NCBI GenBank assembly: GCA_038502055.1
Contig: JAXRKN010000037.1
Location: 1,178,001-1,242,000 of the forward strand
DNA: 64,000 bases
From: Tanytarsus gracilentus
Taxonomy: Eukaryota > Arthropoda > Insecta > Diptera > Chironomidae
Direction: 5' to 3'
A program made the translations under genes and the position numbers. Every line of letters starts with the position of its first letter. Position 1 is the stretch's first letter. This document shows positions 51,869 to 64,000 of the stretch, one piece after another. Below the pieces are notes generated by a model, which was not told where the DNA came from, did not search any database, and worked only from the letters and a program-made list of their open reading frames with translations.

Positions 51869-52021
51869 ATATTAAAACAAGCAAACGGACACTATTCAGA
51901 AGCTGATGGAAATGAATTTAAATTCATTGAGGAACAAGGAAATTTACAGAAAATAACGATCAACAAGCTCGAAGACGAAGGCAAGACAATAATCAAAAAC
52001 ACAGAATGGCACGACGAGTGA
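51869..52021 (+). other. Exon-like open frame inside element B
   Basis: Starts after an acceptor (aaaatttcag) that follows a 74-nt intron-like stretch opening gtaagaa. It codes 50 residues, including KQANGHYSEADGNEFKFIEE and KLEDEGKTIIKNTEWHDE. The same frame survives in copy A on the minus strand with three more codons. Frame-preserving divergence suggests past coding, either of an element protein or of a captured gene piece. No family recognised. Confidence 0.4.
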
Positions 52022-52205
52022 ATCAAAGTAAACTCACAGCAAAGATTTGGACAATGCAATACGCAATTCTAACATAGAACGCAACAAGAGAACTCCACAA
52101 ATTCCTTGACATGGAGATGGCGATTGATGCCCTCAATCAAAAGGTGAGGTAAAAGTTGAACGAAAAAAATAAAGATCTTTTACACATTTAATTTCTAGCA
52201 CGGAA

Positions 52206-52376
52206 ATGACAAGACAGAGAAACAACAAGAAAACAAATGAGACGGAAATCGAGAGGAATCAGTTCGTTGACGAGAAGGAAAAGGAATGCGTGGACGAAGA
52301 CAAGGACATGGCAATAAACGAAATCGCTTTCAATTCGGGACAAAAACAAAAACACGTCCATCTTCACCTTGGATAA
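52206..52376 (+). pseudogene. Short frame in element B, frameshifted relative to copy A
   Basis: After a second acceptor (taatttctag ending at 52197) several frames are open. One from ATG 52206 runs 56 residues. In copy A the corresponding stretch has a one-base difference and instead keeps open an Arg/Gly-rich frame (LTRRRGMRGRRQGHGNKRDR). Which frame, if any, was translated is unclear. Confidence 0.3.
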
Positions 52377-52648
52377 ATAAATAAAAACATGTATAAAATG
52401 AAAATAAAATAGATAATAGATTTACTGAAAAAGACAAATAGTTCATAGTTTAAAGTTAATAAAATATAGCAAACATAAACGGTCAATAAAAAGTTCATAA
52501 CGGCATATTAGAATTCGAATCTTGATCGGGGGACTTATAAAAATTAATAAAATGTAAACAAAAACAAATCAGAAAATTAAATGGACCAAAAAAACTAAAG
52601 AAAATTTAAACCATTTATATGTTAAAAGTTTGAACAGGAAAAAGTATT

Positions 52649-53225
52649 AAATAAAATAGTTAAAAAAATTTTAAAACCCACTTCTATTTAGTACATTCCG
52701 CACGGAAAAGTATAAAATAAAATAAAATCAGTATAAAGACTGATATTTTGATATATTTTGTTTACCCATTGAGTAATCAAAAAAATTTTGATATGATTTG
52801 CGGTATCGGGAGATATTTTAACCATGCGAGTGCATGTAATACTTGAATGGAATGAAAACTGGACTTAAGGAACAAAATAAAGAAGTGGGGCGTTTAAATA
52901 ATTAAACACAACCAATTAACAATTAAAAAGTATATCTGAAACAAAGAAACCCTTAGCAACGTGCACATCCACAATATACCGCCCCCACTTCTTTATTTTG
53001 TTCTTTAATTCCAGTTTTCATTCCATTCAAGTTTACATGCACTCGCATGTTTAAAATATCTCACGATACAGCAAATAATATCAAAATTTTGTTTGATTAC
53101 TCAATGGGTAAACAAAATATATCAAAATATCAGTCTTTATACTGATTTTATTTTATTTTATACTTTTCCGTGCGGAATGTACTAAATAGAAGTGGGTTTT
53201 AAAATTTTTTTTAACTATTTTATTT
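52649..53225. repeat. Giant palindrome, copy B
   Basis: Counterpart of 10915-11498, with arms of roughly 245-250 nt around an AT-rich spacer. Unlike copy A, the arms differ at several bases and small gaps, mostly in the left arm (about 52760-52890), so this copy is older or was not corrected. Confidence 0.85.
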
Positions 53226-54231
53226 ATTTTTTATTTTAATAAAAGGTCTCACTTTTTTTTCTGTCCAGGATATTTCGTAAGTTTCATGCTACACAGAGAG
53301 TGTCGCATTGTTTTCGCAAATGAAGCGCGAATGCGAAGTTTATTCAATTGAGAACGTGACAAATAAGTCGAGAGACCTTCATTTTGAAAAAAAAAGTGAA
53401 ATATAACATAAATAGCAGCGCGACATGTTTAAAAAACACGGCGATAAATTCTATTTGTATGTAAAAAATGTGTGTATGTACACTTGAAACTTCAATCCAA
53501 TTAACTAGAAAAAGTTTTTCGACCCCAAAAAAAAATAAGTAAAATAAAAATTTACATTTAAAAAAATTCACATTTCCAGCACAAATTTGTGTGCAGAATT
53601 TGTGTCGAAGATGTGTGTGTGCGAGTAAATGTGAATAATGCAAATGAATTGATTGATTGCGATATTCATTTGACATATGCATAAGTCATCAATTTTTTCG
53701 CATCAAAATTCTCTTGACCCGCTATGTCTGGTTCTCGCTCTATATTCGGTTATTCGATCACATTTTGAAAAATAAAAAAATTTATTATACTCAAGGAGTG
53801 AGCACTTTAGATATGAAAGTAATGAGATTTTGGCAGATGACAATCATAAATAATTTTTAAGCTTTCGTCCCTAGAGAAATTCAATATTTTATTCGCCAAA
53901 AAAAGTAAGCAGATTTTATGCTTAGATTGTGTTCATGAAAACACTAGGAGCGACGATGGTGGGCTACCACGGAGAGAAGCAATAAAAATGCCTTTCGGGA
54001 CTCGCAATTAACTTCTTAAGAAATTATAATTATTGCGGTAATTTAATTTCAATTAAGAGGAAAATTGCATTAGACACATCTGAGATAAAGTAAAATAATT
54101 CCTCGATTATATCGTCATTCAGATATCAAAGAGTTTTTTCATAGGAATGCAATTAGTTTATGCGAATTCTTAACATTCACAACTTAATAGAGAGAGAAAT
54201 CTCAAGCAGCTTTAACATGTGTTAAACGCAT

Positions 54232-54246
54232 TCATCATCATCATCA
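54232..54246. repeat. (CAT)n microsatellite
   Basis: Short trinucleotide run of five units in the E74 intron. Confidence 0.7.
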
Positions 54247-57200
54247 ACTCTCGGAGCTTTAGCAAATGTTACATACGAAAAACAATGTTTAAAACATGAT
54301 ATACATTCATCTCATATCACAGTCAGCAGCCAGCCGTGATTGAAGTGCATTTTTCAGATGCCATTTTCATTGAGATGATGGAGATTCTTCTTCAAACTGA
54401 ATTTATCGATACGTCGTCTCGCGCGCACATAACAAGCACAGTTCAGTTAAATGTCAAATTAACTCACTCACTCCTCTGGCTATATGGTTGAAACTTGAAG
54501 TGAGTATGTATATTCGTCGATGTTGCCAACATCAACTCTCTCGCAAGTAGAATGAGAATATATCGGCTTCGTTTAATGAATACGAAAATGCGAGTATATT
54601 GTTGTAAATTATTCATCAGAATTTTATTAAAAGCGTCGTCGCTCCTCGTTACTGATATTATTGAGTGGCGTACAGGGGATGGAACTCTTTTGAGACTTAG
54701 AAAATTTATTTGACAACCTTTGAAGGATGAAAATTTAATGTCATGCAATTAAAAAAGTTCAAAGTATTAAATATTTTTGATTAAAAGTCCCTTTCTGCTT
54801 AAATCTCCTACTGTTGCTACTCGAACATTTGTGTATCTTTATTTTCTTCTTCACGCTCGTCGCTTTAAAAGCAAAATCTTAAGTGATTTAATAGAGAGAA
54901 AAGAATTTTCTTTAAGGTGGATTGTGGATTACGTCCAATCAATTTATCATAATTTCATCGATTCTTCATTTTAGCAGCATTCTATGAGCTGCCAATTTAG
55001 TTGAATTTCATAAATTAAGTTGAATGGAAAATGATGTATTTCGAGAGAAAAAGAGAAATGAGACATTTGGGGGTGGATGGTTGAGTACAAACATGTGTCC
55101 GATCGAAGGTCATCGCAAGACATTCTCAAAAATCAATGTCCAAAAATTATTAATGAGAAACAAGCATATTTAAGAAAAGAAGAAGAATACATTAGTGAAG
55201 TGAAACATCATACGAAAAGTACTTTAACTCACGCATATGGGCCTGAACACATACTTGGCAACTATAAGAAAATCGATAGTGGACATAAAAAATGAAGGCG
55301 AAAGGATGAAAAATTGATTTCGTCGATAATTTTTGATCTTATCAGAAATTATGCAAATTTTGTGTGCATTTTAGTGCATTCCTCACTCTCTCTCTCGACA
55401 CATGAAGCTCTCAAAATGTCCCATTTACCTCAATTTTTTGCAAAGCATTAAATTGAAAAAATCATTATTGCCATTGTTATTGCCACATTCATTCAGCGCA
55501 CTTTCGTTTAATTCTCTCTCACTTCTTTTTTTCTTGCAACTCTTTCATCGCATATATTCGCTAAGTAATTTATATTCTAGTCTTTTCCGCTTCTTTACTT
55601 CTTATGCTTGTTGCAATGTTCACAGAGATTTTCTTTTACTTTCAACAGAAGCGCTGCTAAGTCGGCAGACGAAAGTGGTCGAATTTATATCAGTTTTTTG
55701 CTTTTTATTAAGTTGCTTTAGCAAGAATGTCGAAAGGAGTTTGAGAATTGATCGTTCACATGTGTTTCTTATTGTTTTGCATCTTTATTGAATGCACATG
55801 TTGACTTTCCATATTCGCAAACCAAATTCGCTTTTTTAATCGTGCAGCGAAAAAGAAAAAATTTAGAAAAAAATAAAAATTTCTCTTAAGCTGCACTTTT
55901 TTGTTCATTGAAGAAAAAATGTGCAAAAGATGACACACAAAAATGAAAGTGACACAAGACGGGGGAAGAGAGAGAGATATGTGGCATGTGTAAACATATT
56001 GCGAAGAAAAATTCATAAGAAATCTCGATGTAAAGTAAATGGAGAGTAATTACCGAATAAGAAATGGCATACATAAGCGAAATAATGATATTTCGTAATA
56101 TCAGCGAGCAGGCAGTGCAAAAGTCGCAGTGAAAGAGACAGAAGAAGCGAAAAAAAGGTTTTTCAGGCGCGCTTTAAAATTGAGGTTATGCAACGAAGAA
56201 ATGTGTGTGAGAGCCTCATAAATCGTAAAATAAGAAGAAAGCAAATTATTTTTTTATTGCCATATACATCACACACGAAAAAAAGTCAGGTCTTGACATA
56301 TGCGCGATATTTGAGTACTTAAAGATAGAGACTCCATTGTCTTCAAAGCGAACTTTTTGCGGGCCTACTTTTTTGTGGGTGTGAGTGAATGTGTGGCAAT
56401 TAAACTCACTCTCTTGGCATATCATAAATATACGCAAAAAAAATGTATATTGTACGTCTTAATTTGTGTCACGTTTTTCTGCTGGCTTTTATTACTGCAG
56501 TCGTCAACAATATGTGTAAATAGTACCGTCAAACCCAACTACCACGTGAAGTTTTATATATAGTAAAATAAGTATAATAAAAAATAATTACGAAGCATTC
56601 GCAATATTCATGCTTCACAGTATGCATTCAGACCTTCAACCCAATCCATTCCGGTCATTCGCTCATTTCTCTCTTTTTTTCTGTCATGGAATTAATTGAT
56701 TTCCTTCACAATTACTTAATTGCTTTTGAGGTTTTTGTTTAAATTTATTGTCGTTGATTTGTGTCTGATTTCGCATGAAGAGTGAAGAGAGGCGGAGTTG
56801 CAGTGCAAGCGAGAGAGGCGTAAAATAATGAATATTTATGATGCAGATTTGTGCAATTTCCAAATTAGGAAGTTCTGATTGTCATCGCATAATATTTAAG
56901 AAGTGAGTTCGCTCACATAACAAGTGTGCTTAGGTATCCGAAATTATAAAAATCTCACAATTTCCTCTGTTACGAAAAGAGACTGTTTTTGCGGCTCATT
57001 TAAATTGGTAATTTACAACACCAGACACAGCGCAACTGGATGTGATATTTTTATATGAGTTTACTTCTAGCTCATTTCAATGAAAAGTCATTGTTCCGAA
57101 TTTTTTATTTTTTACATCTCTGATGCAATCGTATGACATTGTTAAATGGCTGGGATGAGTGAAATTTTTTAATATTTTTTGAAACGTGACAACCCGAGAG

Positions 57201-60200
57201 TTATTTTTTGGTTAAAATAAACCATTTGAACTTAGTGGTTTAGAAATCTTAATTATTCTATATAAAGACCTCGTCCGATAAGAAATATTATAAAGAAACC
57301 GCACGTCACCTTAATACAGTTTCTCGAGCACAACTCGATTTCGTGCATTTTAATTACTTTTTCATGGAAATATGAAGCAAAAAAAATTAAAAGGGAAATG
57401 CACATGAGGTAATTAATCGTCAGTCGTCGAAATGTAATCAACTTAAAAGTGTCAAGGGGTGGACATTCATTTGAGAATAAAATAAATAAAATTAACGAGA
57501 GCTTTCACCCCTATATCTTCTCACAGCTTTTGTACAAATAAATAATCTCATGACGTTGCTATTAAATTTCCTTTAAGAATTTATCTCGACATCTCTCGCT
57601 CACTCTCCACATATTTATATATATTTTATAATGAACGCACATTATTTAACAGCGATACTCGATTTTTACACATAAAGTAGGGCGAAAATGATTGCGATTC
57701 ATTGAAGTTTGCAAGTGAGACTTTGCTAGGGATATTATGCAATTTGGTTCAAAAGGAAATATTAAATTGCGATTAAGAGAGTGCGCGCGATGATGATGAA
57801 AGAGAAGGAAGGTAGGAATAAGAAATTGGATTGTATATGAAGAGATTATCGTCAACCTAAAAGTTGTTAGTCGTGATTTTCATGCAAAAACGAAATGAGA
57901 AAGAGGAGCAAATAATTGCCATATTTACAAATTGTTTGTCACTTTTATGATCATTTTTACAACTTCCTCAACATTGTCATTGAGTAGCTAAATACCTTTT
58001 GGAAACGAGAAGCAACTTTTATGGATTCACACGTTAAGTGACTAAAAGATGAAGTTTTTTTACTCTCTGCTGCAAACTTACTCATAAATATAGGTTAATT
58101 GGCGAAACGTGGCAAGTTGAGAGAGTCGTCGATATTTAATGAGAGGCGGAAATTTTTTAAATTTCTTCATTTCCGTCCTTATGAAATATTACTGTCTTCC
58201 TATAAATATATTTTTATTTATATGCACGACTACTATTTTTATTGGGTATCAGATTCGTAATCGTGTACACAGGAAACGAATATTAGCAAATTTTAGTTTT
58301 TTAAAAGCTTTTTAAATTAATTTAAAAATTTAAACTCGCTAAACTTGTTCAATGAGTCAGTCTGCACTCATTACCTCTTTTTACGAGCGACAACAATGTA
58401 GTTTGACTCAAATGAAAAATTTATTTCGATAAATTTCACAAATTATTTAGATTTTTTAAGCCATTTTCCTCACGAGAAAAAATATTTTTATTAATTTCCA
58501 TAATTTATTGCTCGCGTGCAATTTCTTTCGTCGGCTGCTCATTTCAGAGAATTTTTTATTTATTTACAATATGAATGTGTCTGGAAAGTTTTTCTTTTCT
58601 TTTCAGCCGAAAGGTTCCTATACTTGTGTCATTGTTCTTGCGATGAATTACCGTTAAGCAATAAAACTACTTCTGTTACATAACAATTTGGCAAATAGCA
58701 CCGAAATATTTTTTCTACCTCTCGAGCGTTCATCTTTCTTACGCTCTCTTTAAAGACCTTCTGCATTTACATGACCCAGTTAGAACGGCACTTTTGGCAA
58801 ATATAACTATAAAGTTGTAAAAGTGAACTACTCGCATTTTTATTTTTATTGCACAAACATTTTTCGGAGAAATTTTAAATGCAAATTTTTTCCTCTTTTA
58901 TTTTAAACTCGTGCTTTAGATCTTACAAAATATATTTTAAATTTCATTCAAATGATCGAGTTGATCTCAGCAGGAAGACCACGTCTCGCCTTTTTCACTC
59001 ACTACTGTGAGTCATGTGTGCGTCGTAAAAAAGAAAAAATCACAAATTTAGTAACATGTTTACATTTTTTTTGACAAACGGAAGCGAGACATTAGCGAAT
59101 TGTGTTTATTGTGAACACACAGAGAAGTTAAAGATGAATTTTTACTGAGCTATTGCACGATTAAAAATCAACACTTTCTTCTCTCTTTCATGAGTGAGTG
59201 ACGCTTTATTTCATAATATAAATTTTTTCTCGTCCTCCATCATTAAAAGTGATCAAGCGATGGGAAGAAAGGTAATTTACTCAAATATTATTTTTTCATT
59301 CACTCACACCCGCTAAACATATTTCACAGAGAAAAGAAATTATGCAATGAGAATTATTAAATCGAAGATGAAACGTGAGTAAAATGTGTGATGATGTTAA
59401 ATTTAGTTTTCATGTTTCGAGATTAGTCAGAAGATAAATGAATGTTGACGTGTTGACTAGGAAAGTGTGCACCTTTTGATCTAATTTTACATCGTCGGAA
59501 AATATTTAAAACATTTTTTAATAGCCAAGACCGTGTAGCATAGATTATGTTGAATGTGAGTGAAATGGCACCCGAAATTTTTTTTAAATATTTTTATATT
59601 GATGACTATTTTCCCATTTTATGAGTTCTCCGAAAAACAACTGTCTAAAAATATTTCTTTTACGACCAATTGAGATGGCAAGAAAAATGAGAATTTTAAA
59701 TTTGTATTAATCGTCAACGACCAGCAGAAGTCAGAGAGAAGAATTGTAAAAAACCTATGCGACCTTGTCCTGGATTGTGGTTCGTTGATGTTGCTTTATA
59801 CGCTTGCATTTTGAATTTTTTTCTTTTCTACAATTTCAAGTCAGAGAGCATTTAACCATTTTTGTAAATCAAGAAAAGAAAAAAAAGAAAACCTCGACTT
59901 GCATCTCATGTACAAAAAATTATATGCAATGGATATTTTTTAAAGGTTATTTTAGCGATTAAATGATGCAATCAAATCAACTTCCTCTCGATTTTTTTCT
60001 TCTCTTTTTTAGAGAGTATAAGAAAATATGAAGAGTCAATATTTAAGTATCGATTCATCTCCATAGCGCATGTATTATATGACCGAATGTGATGTTAAGT
60101 TGAAAATTTATCGAATATCTTCATTCTCGCTTTATTACTGCGTTGATCTTCTCTACTTAAAAAAATGCAGTGCAAATTGAGAGTCGATCAAGTGGACGAG

Positions 60201-61194
60201 GCAATTTTTATTGCATTCCATTATTCATTTCGTATAAACTTAATGTCAAGGAGGCGGTTTTTGTAAGATGCATGAAGTTGCACCAACAATCAATTGACGA
60301 CCATGCCTTGATCATAAAAGAACCTCTTTTTTCGAAGAAATGCCTCAGTTAATATATTCACTTTTTATCACTTGATGACTTTATATTTAGCATCTCAAGC
60401 GGCGACTTTTATTGCAATACATATACACGAGTATTCACTTGACCGATCGTGTAAATAACAAAAAGAGATTTTCATGGTAAATTGCATAACAACAAAAATT
60501 AAACAATTTTTTTTAATTTTCATAAAGTGAAACTTTTTTCAAGTTTACACTTGATTTGTTCCTCAATTTAATATTCAGCTTTAATTAATGTTTTTGTTCG
60601 CAAAATTATAATTTTGATCAAATTTTACAAAAATAAAAATTAAGTTATTAAAATTTTTTTTGTCTTTTCCTAACATCACAGTGAAGATTTCAAGTTCATC
60701 AAAAAAAAGAGAGAAGATATTATGTGAGGCCTAAAGTGATTTAAACGACCATGACCTGCCATAACAATGAGAAGCATTTTATGTTGTTTTTTTCGGGCGA
60801 TTTTTGGGGCATTTTTGTGAACCTCTATTAACTTGCAGTTTAAGCGATAAATCTCATAACTTCCGTTTTTGCAACATTAAATTTTATTTCCCTAAAAATT
60901 AATGTTTAAATTTTATTTTATTTCCCTTAAAATTAATGTTTAGTTTTTTTCAAAACATATAAAATCGATTGACTCCTATTTAGGATTACGCTCACGTAAA
61001 AGGGATTTTACTGTTCCGTTTTGTAGCTACTGTTGCCTCATGCACACATTTTTATGTGCTTTCAGTATCTCTCTACTGACAACTTATTTTTTTCTTAGAA
61101 TCTTACGCGAGAAAATCTCACGTCGAGGGAGCGAAAGCGAAAAGAAGAAGAAAAATACATAAAGTCTCGATCATAAAAATTCAAGCCTCGTTAC

Positions 61195-61210
61195 CTGTTG
61201 CTGCTACCAT
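61195..61210 (-). CDS. Eip74EF: Candidate 16-nt first coding exon of an E74 isoform
   Basis: On the minus strand ATGGTAGCAGCAACAG is followed by gtaacg. Joined to the acceptor at 44238 it reads MVAAT-D-TEIPIQLP in frame, because the exon ends in phase 1, exactly as required. An out-of-frame ATG just upstream would give a 5-codon uORF overlapping the start. The donor is only fair and short matches like this occur by chance, so it is a candidate, not a call. Confidence 0.25.
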
Positions 61211-62087
61211 GGAGTGAACATGGAGAGAGATGATGTCTATTTGTATTTACAATTTTTCCTATTGAAATATTTGATTTTGACAACTTTATGCGTTCTTTAG
61301 CCGTCTTTGAGAAGTAGACAACAATAGAGAAGGAAAGTTATAATTTTTTAATTGCCGACCGCGAATTTTAATTACCATGTTTATTTGTACAAAAGTAAAT
61401 GCAGCAACAAGAAAGAGGAAGATCGAGTTGATTAGGTGAGTAAAATGTGTGTGTGCATGTGAAATTTCTCTCCCTCAAAATGCACATACAAGTCCAACTA
61501 CTTGCGGATTTCTCTCTAAAGTATTTTTATTTCCATTTCTCAGACAACAAAAAAAACGAAGAAATTTCAAATCGCTGAAGAAGAAAATGCGAATAACTGT
61601 AAAATGCACCTCAACTGCAGCATAAAAGAGAGATTCATTCAAAAGTGCACGCACAACATAACATAGGCATTTTGTGAAAAGTGGAAAATGTTTTTTACTT
61701 TATGCTCTATTTGATTCGGCACACGGCGGCATCGACAGTACACTGGGTCGGCATCAAGTTTAACAATAGCAAAAGCGAAGAAAGAAAGAAATTTCTGTGT
61801 AATAAAAATATTATCATTTGAGAATGAAGGTAGAGAAAAGAAAAAGATGAGATTGAGAGAATTCTGTTTAGTAACACGTAAAAATTTTTTTAATTTTAAA
61901 ATTCCATGTAAATTCACCAAAGTCTGTTAAAAGTGTGTCGAATTATTTTTGGAAGCATAAGCCATCGTTTGTGTATCAAGTTTACCGCAAATTTATATAA
62001 GGAAGCTGAAAAATCATTAAAGTTAAATCTTCTATCATACGTCATCTCAAATTATTTCTTTGTTAAATTTCTCTTAAACTCGCAGTC

Positions 62088-62700
62088 ATGGCCACGCCTC
62101 CAGTTCGTAAATCTTCCAAGCGCGACTTAAGAAGTAGAGAAATCACCTGATATCGACCAAAAAATAAATGCAAGTGAGATGAACTAAAAAATTAATTATA
62201 CGGTCGTACGAAAGATTAATAAGGATATGGAAGAACTAATAACACTAATGAATGAAAGCATCTCTTCAGTGTTAAAATACAAGGTTTATGATGATTGAAA
62301 TTAAAAAATTGATAGAGAAATCTAAAACTGAGGGAAGTGAACGCTGAACATGTCAGGACCGTCGATAACATCTCATCAGCCCAGTTAGAAACATCTGCAC
62401 GCCTCAACGAACTTGAACAGGATAAATTTAACAACAGGATAGAAATTTCAGGCCTCAACTCAGTGTCAATGAACTCCGGCAAGTCAGCACAAGAAATAGC
62501 AACACAAGTCCTTGGTATTTATAATGTGAAAAATTACAAGAGTGCCTATAAACGCCATCTCACAATCAATTCAGAACAAAAGAGTTTTCTAATTGTCACC
62601 TTCAATACTTACGAGGAAAAGATGGAAGTGCTCAATAAGAAGAAAACTGCTGATAGAGGTAAAAAATGTATTTTTTATACGTTTGTGGTCTTGGGGGAGT
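62088..62700 (+). pseudogene. Decayed non-LTR retrotransposon ORF1
   Basis: A start-like MATPPVRKSSKRDLRSREIT frame stops early. A second frame then gives a coiled-coil-like piece (INKDMEELITLMNESISSVL). A third (62337-62702) gives LETSARLNELEQDKFNNRIE followed by ISGLN and an RRM-like stretch with KRHLTINSEQKSFLIVTF. The coiled coil plus NRIEISGL plus RRM order is that of L1-type ORF1 proteins in insect non-LTR elements. Frame changes and stops show it is dead. No reverse transcriptase part was seen nearby. Confidence 0.65.
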
Positions 62701-64000
62701 GAAAGCAGCAATTTAAGAGTAGTATATTTGGGTTTTTCGAGTTCAGATGGTAAATTTGGAATGGATTAGAAGGGGTCTTTTGGACTCACGATAAGTAGTT
62801 CTGTTGCAACCTGTCAAATGCAAGCCTCTTCACAGCTACGTCCTCTCCAATCACTCGTACACTCAACTCTCAGTCTCGTCTAATTCTTCTTGCTAGTAAT
62901 CTTTGTTAATTATATTTTTCTCGCGAACTTAAAGGAGTTTGCTCATTGATCGCGGAATTTTATAACTTTCAAAATATGTGTCTGCAAAGCAATTTTGCTT
63001 TCACTTTTGTAACTAATAATTAGAAAAGAAAGGTTTTTTTATGTCTCTCTGAAATTGTTTTTCTAGGAGACTTTTTCCTTGCAACTTGAATACGTTCTTA
63101 ATAAAAATATTATTTAAATTGGAAAAAAAATTGGAAAAGATGAAGAAGGGTGGAAACCACGAAAAGTCTTTATCTCAAAATAGAAATCTAGGATACAAAT
63201 TTTTATGAAATCAGTAAATTACAAAAATTTATCTCTACACATTTGATAAAAAACGGCAATCATTTGACAACCAACTGTAATAAAACACATGCCATGAGCA
63301 TCCACACATCCTTTTGATAGCGGAGACATTGCGGTTTCTATTGTGAAAACAATTTTACATTTTTCTTTCAGTTCCTTCATCTCTTCTTCATCATCGTCGC
63401 TAACGAGTGAATTGAGATGTTGTTACGAGAAGAAAAAATATCGGATTTCATCTTTTTAGCTATTGAATTTGAACGAGAGAAAAAAAGGAGACGAAATATA
63501 TTTTTTTGCGGAAAAAGGAGAATTTTTTCTTTACAGTCTTTATCAGTCATATACACAACATTGCAAGTTAACACAAACACAATGGTGTCTGCATGAGGAG
63601 TTTATTTCAATTGAAAAAGAAATTATTTTGCAGTCGAAAAAAATCTACATAATTATGACATTTTCGAAGACACTTTTCGTGGGTGATATTCAAGGTTATG
63701 ACACGAGACACATGTCGCGAATTTACTTAACGAAGCGACATACAGCAATTGAAATATTTCAAATATAATTTCGCGACATTAATTTTCATCTTCCGCAGAC
63801 TCACATGGTTACTAAACATAATAATTTAACTAAAGTCGCATGTGTGTGCGGCTTTGATGGGCACTCACGTTCGATGCTAATTTGTCTCTCTCTCTTCAAA
63901 TTAATTGCTACTCCAATAAAATATTCACCTTGTCACAATTTGCTAGAAAATTATTGTACCGTAAGAATCTTTCGCGTGCAAATTGCTCAACTTCCATCAC

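Larger units (their letters stand above)
51538..53225. mobile_element. Unclassified palindromic transposable element, copy B
   Basis: An inverted homologue of copy A (10915-12628), about 1.69 kb, lying in the E74 intron. Its left end is CCCACTTCTATAATATACCC and its right end is the palindrome finishing at 53225. The subterminal palindrome CACAGCTGAT...ATCAGCTGTG is at 51608-51640. Compared with copy A there are point changes and small indels, including a 9-nt in-frame deletion in one exon-like frame. Clear target duplications are not visible. Confidence 0.75.
44239..64000 (-). other. Large 5' intron region of Eip74EF
   Basis: About 19.8 kb upstream of the Gln-rich exon contains no long coding exon on the minus strand. 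The large isoform-specific N-terminal exons known in Drosophila E74 are therefore absent, unrecognisable or beyond the right edge. It holds a hAT-like element (46493-48074), palindromic element copy B (51538-53225), a candidate 16-nt exon (61195-61210) and a non-LTR fragment (62088-62700). The remaining intervals show nothing I can support. Confidence 0.6.

Overview
This window looks like nuclear DNA from an AT-rich, intron-compact insect genome. The protein content (Eip74EF/E74 ETS factor, PIG-O, Dbr1, ERAL1, uL4m, TMEM258/Kuduk) and the short introns of about 50-75 nt in housekeeping genes fit a dipteran. A midge-like nematoceran is my inference; nothing in the sequence fixes the species.

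Layout. 1-10.4 kb is a left part with few recognisable genes: a small type I membrane protein (3189-3635), a 514-residue secreted Glu/Val/Pro/Gln-rich protein with a clear TATA box and initiator (4823-6367), and a tandem cluster of four small single-span membrane proteins (7204, 7778, 8641, 10059). Their ORFs share a phase-1 GT donor inside or at the end of the membrane segment. The two best-resolved members end in a di-lysine KKxx tail, as does the unspliced smallest one. I do not recognise this family. 10.9-12.6 kb is copy A of an unclassified transposable element with a 250-nt-arm palindrome.

12.8-22.5 kb is a dense housekeeping block: PIG-O (+), a Tim44-like/MAIP1-like mitochondrial protein (+), Dbr1 (-), ERAL1 (+), mitochondrial ribosomal protein uL4m (+) and TMEM258 (-). 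Three of these serve mitochondria, and PIG-O and TMEM258 work in ER GPI-anchor synthesis and N-glycosylation. Intergenic distances are very short: a 136-bp shared promoter, a 64-bp tandem gap, and convergent tails about 100 bp apart.

From about 26.4 kb to the right edge the minus strand carries the 3' part of Eip74EF (E74), an ecdysone-response transcription factor. I see three clear coding exons (27799-28514, 39090-39335, 43984-44238) separated by introns of 10.6 and 4.6 kb, then at least 17 kb of further intron. Most 5' coding sequence is outside the window or in exons I cannot recognise. A 16-nt candidate first coding exon at 61195-61210 splices in frame. The introns contain a hAT-like element with a perfect 8-bp target duplication filled with a roughly 147-bp satellite, copy B of the palindromic element (inverted relative to copy A), and a decayed non-LTR ORF1. 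No tRNA, rRNA or CRISPR was seen.
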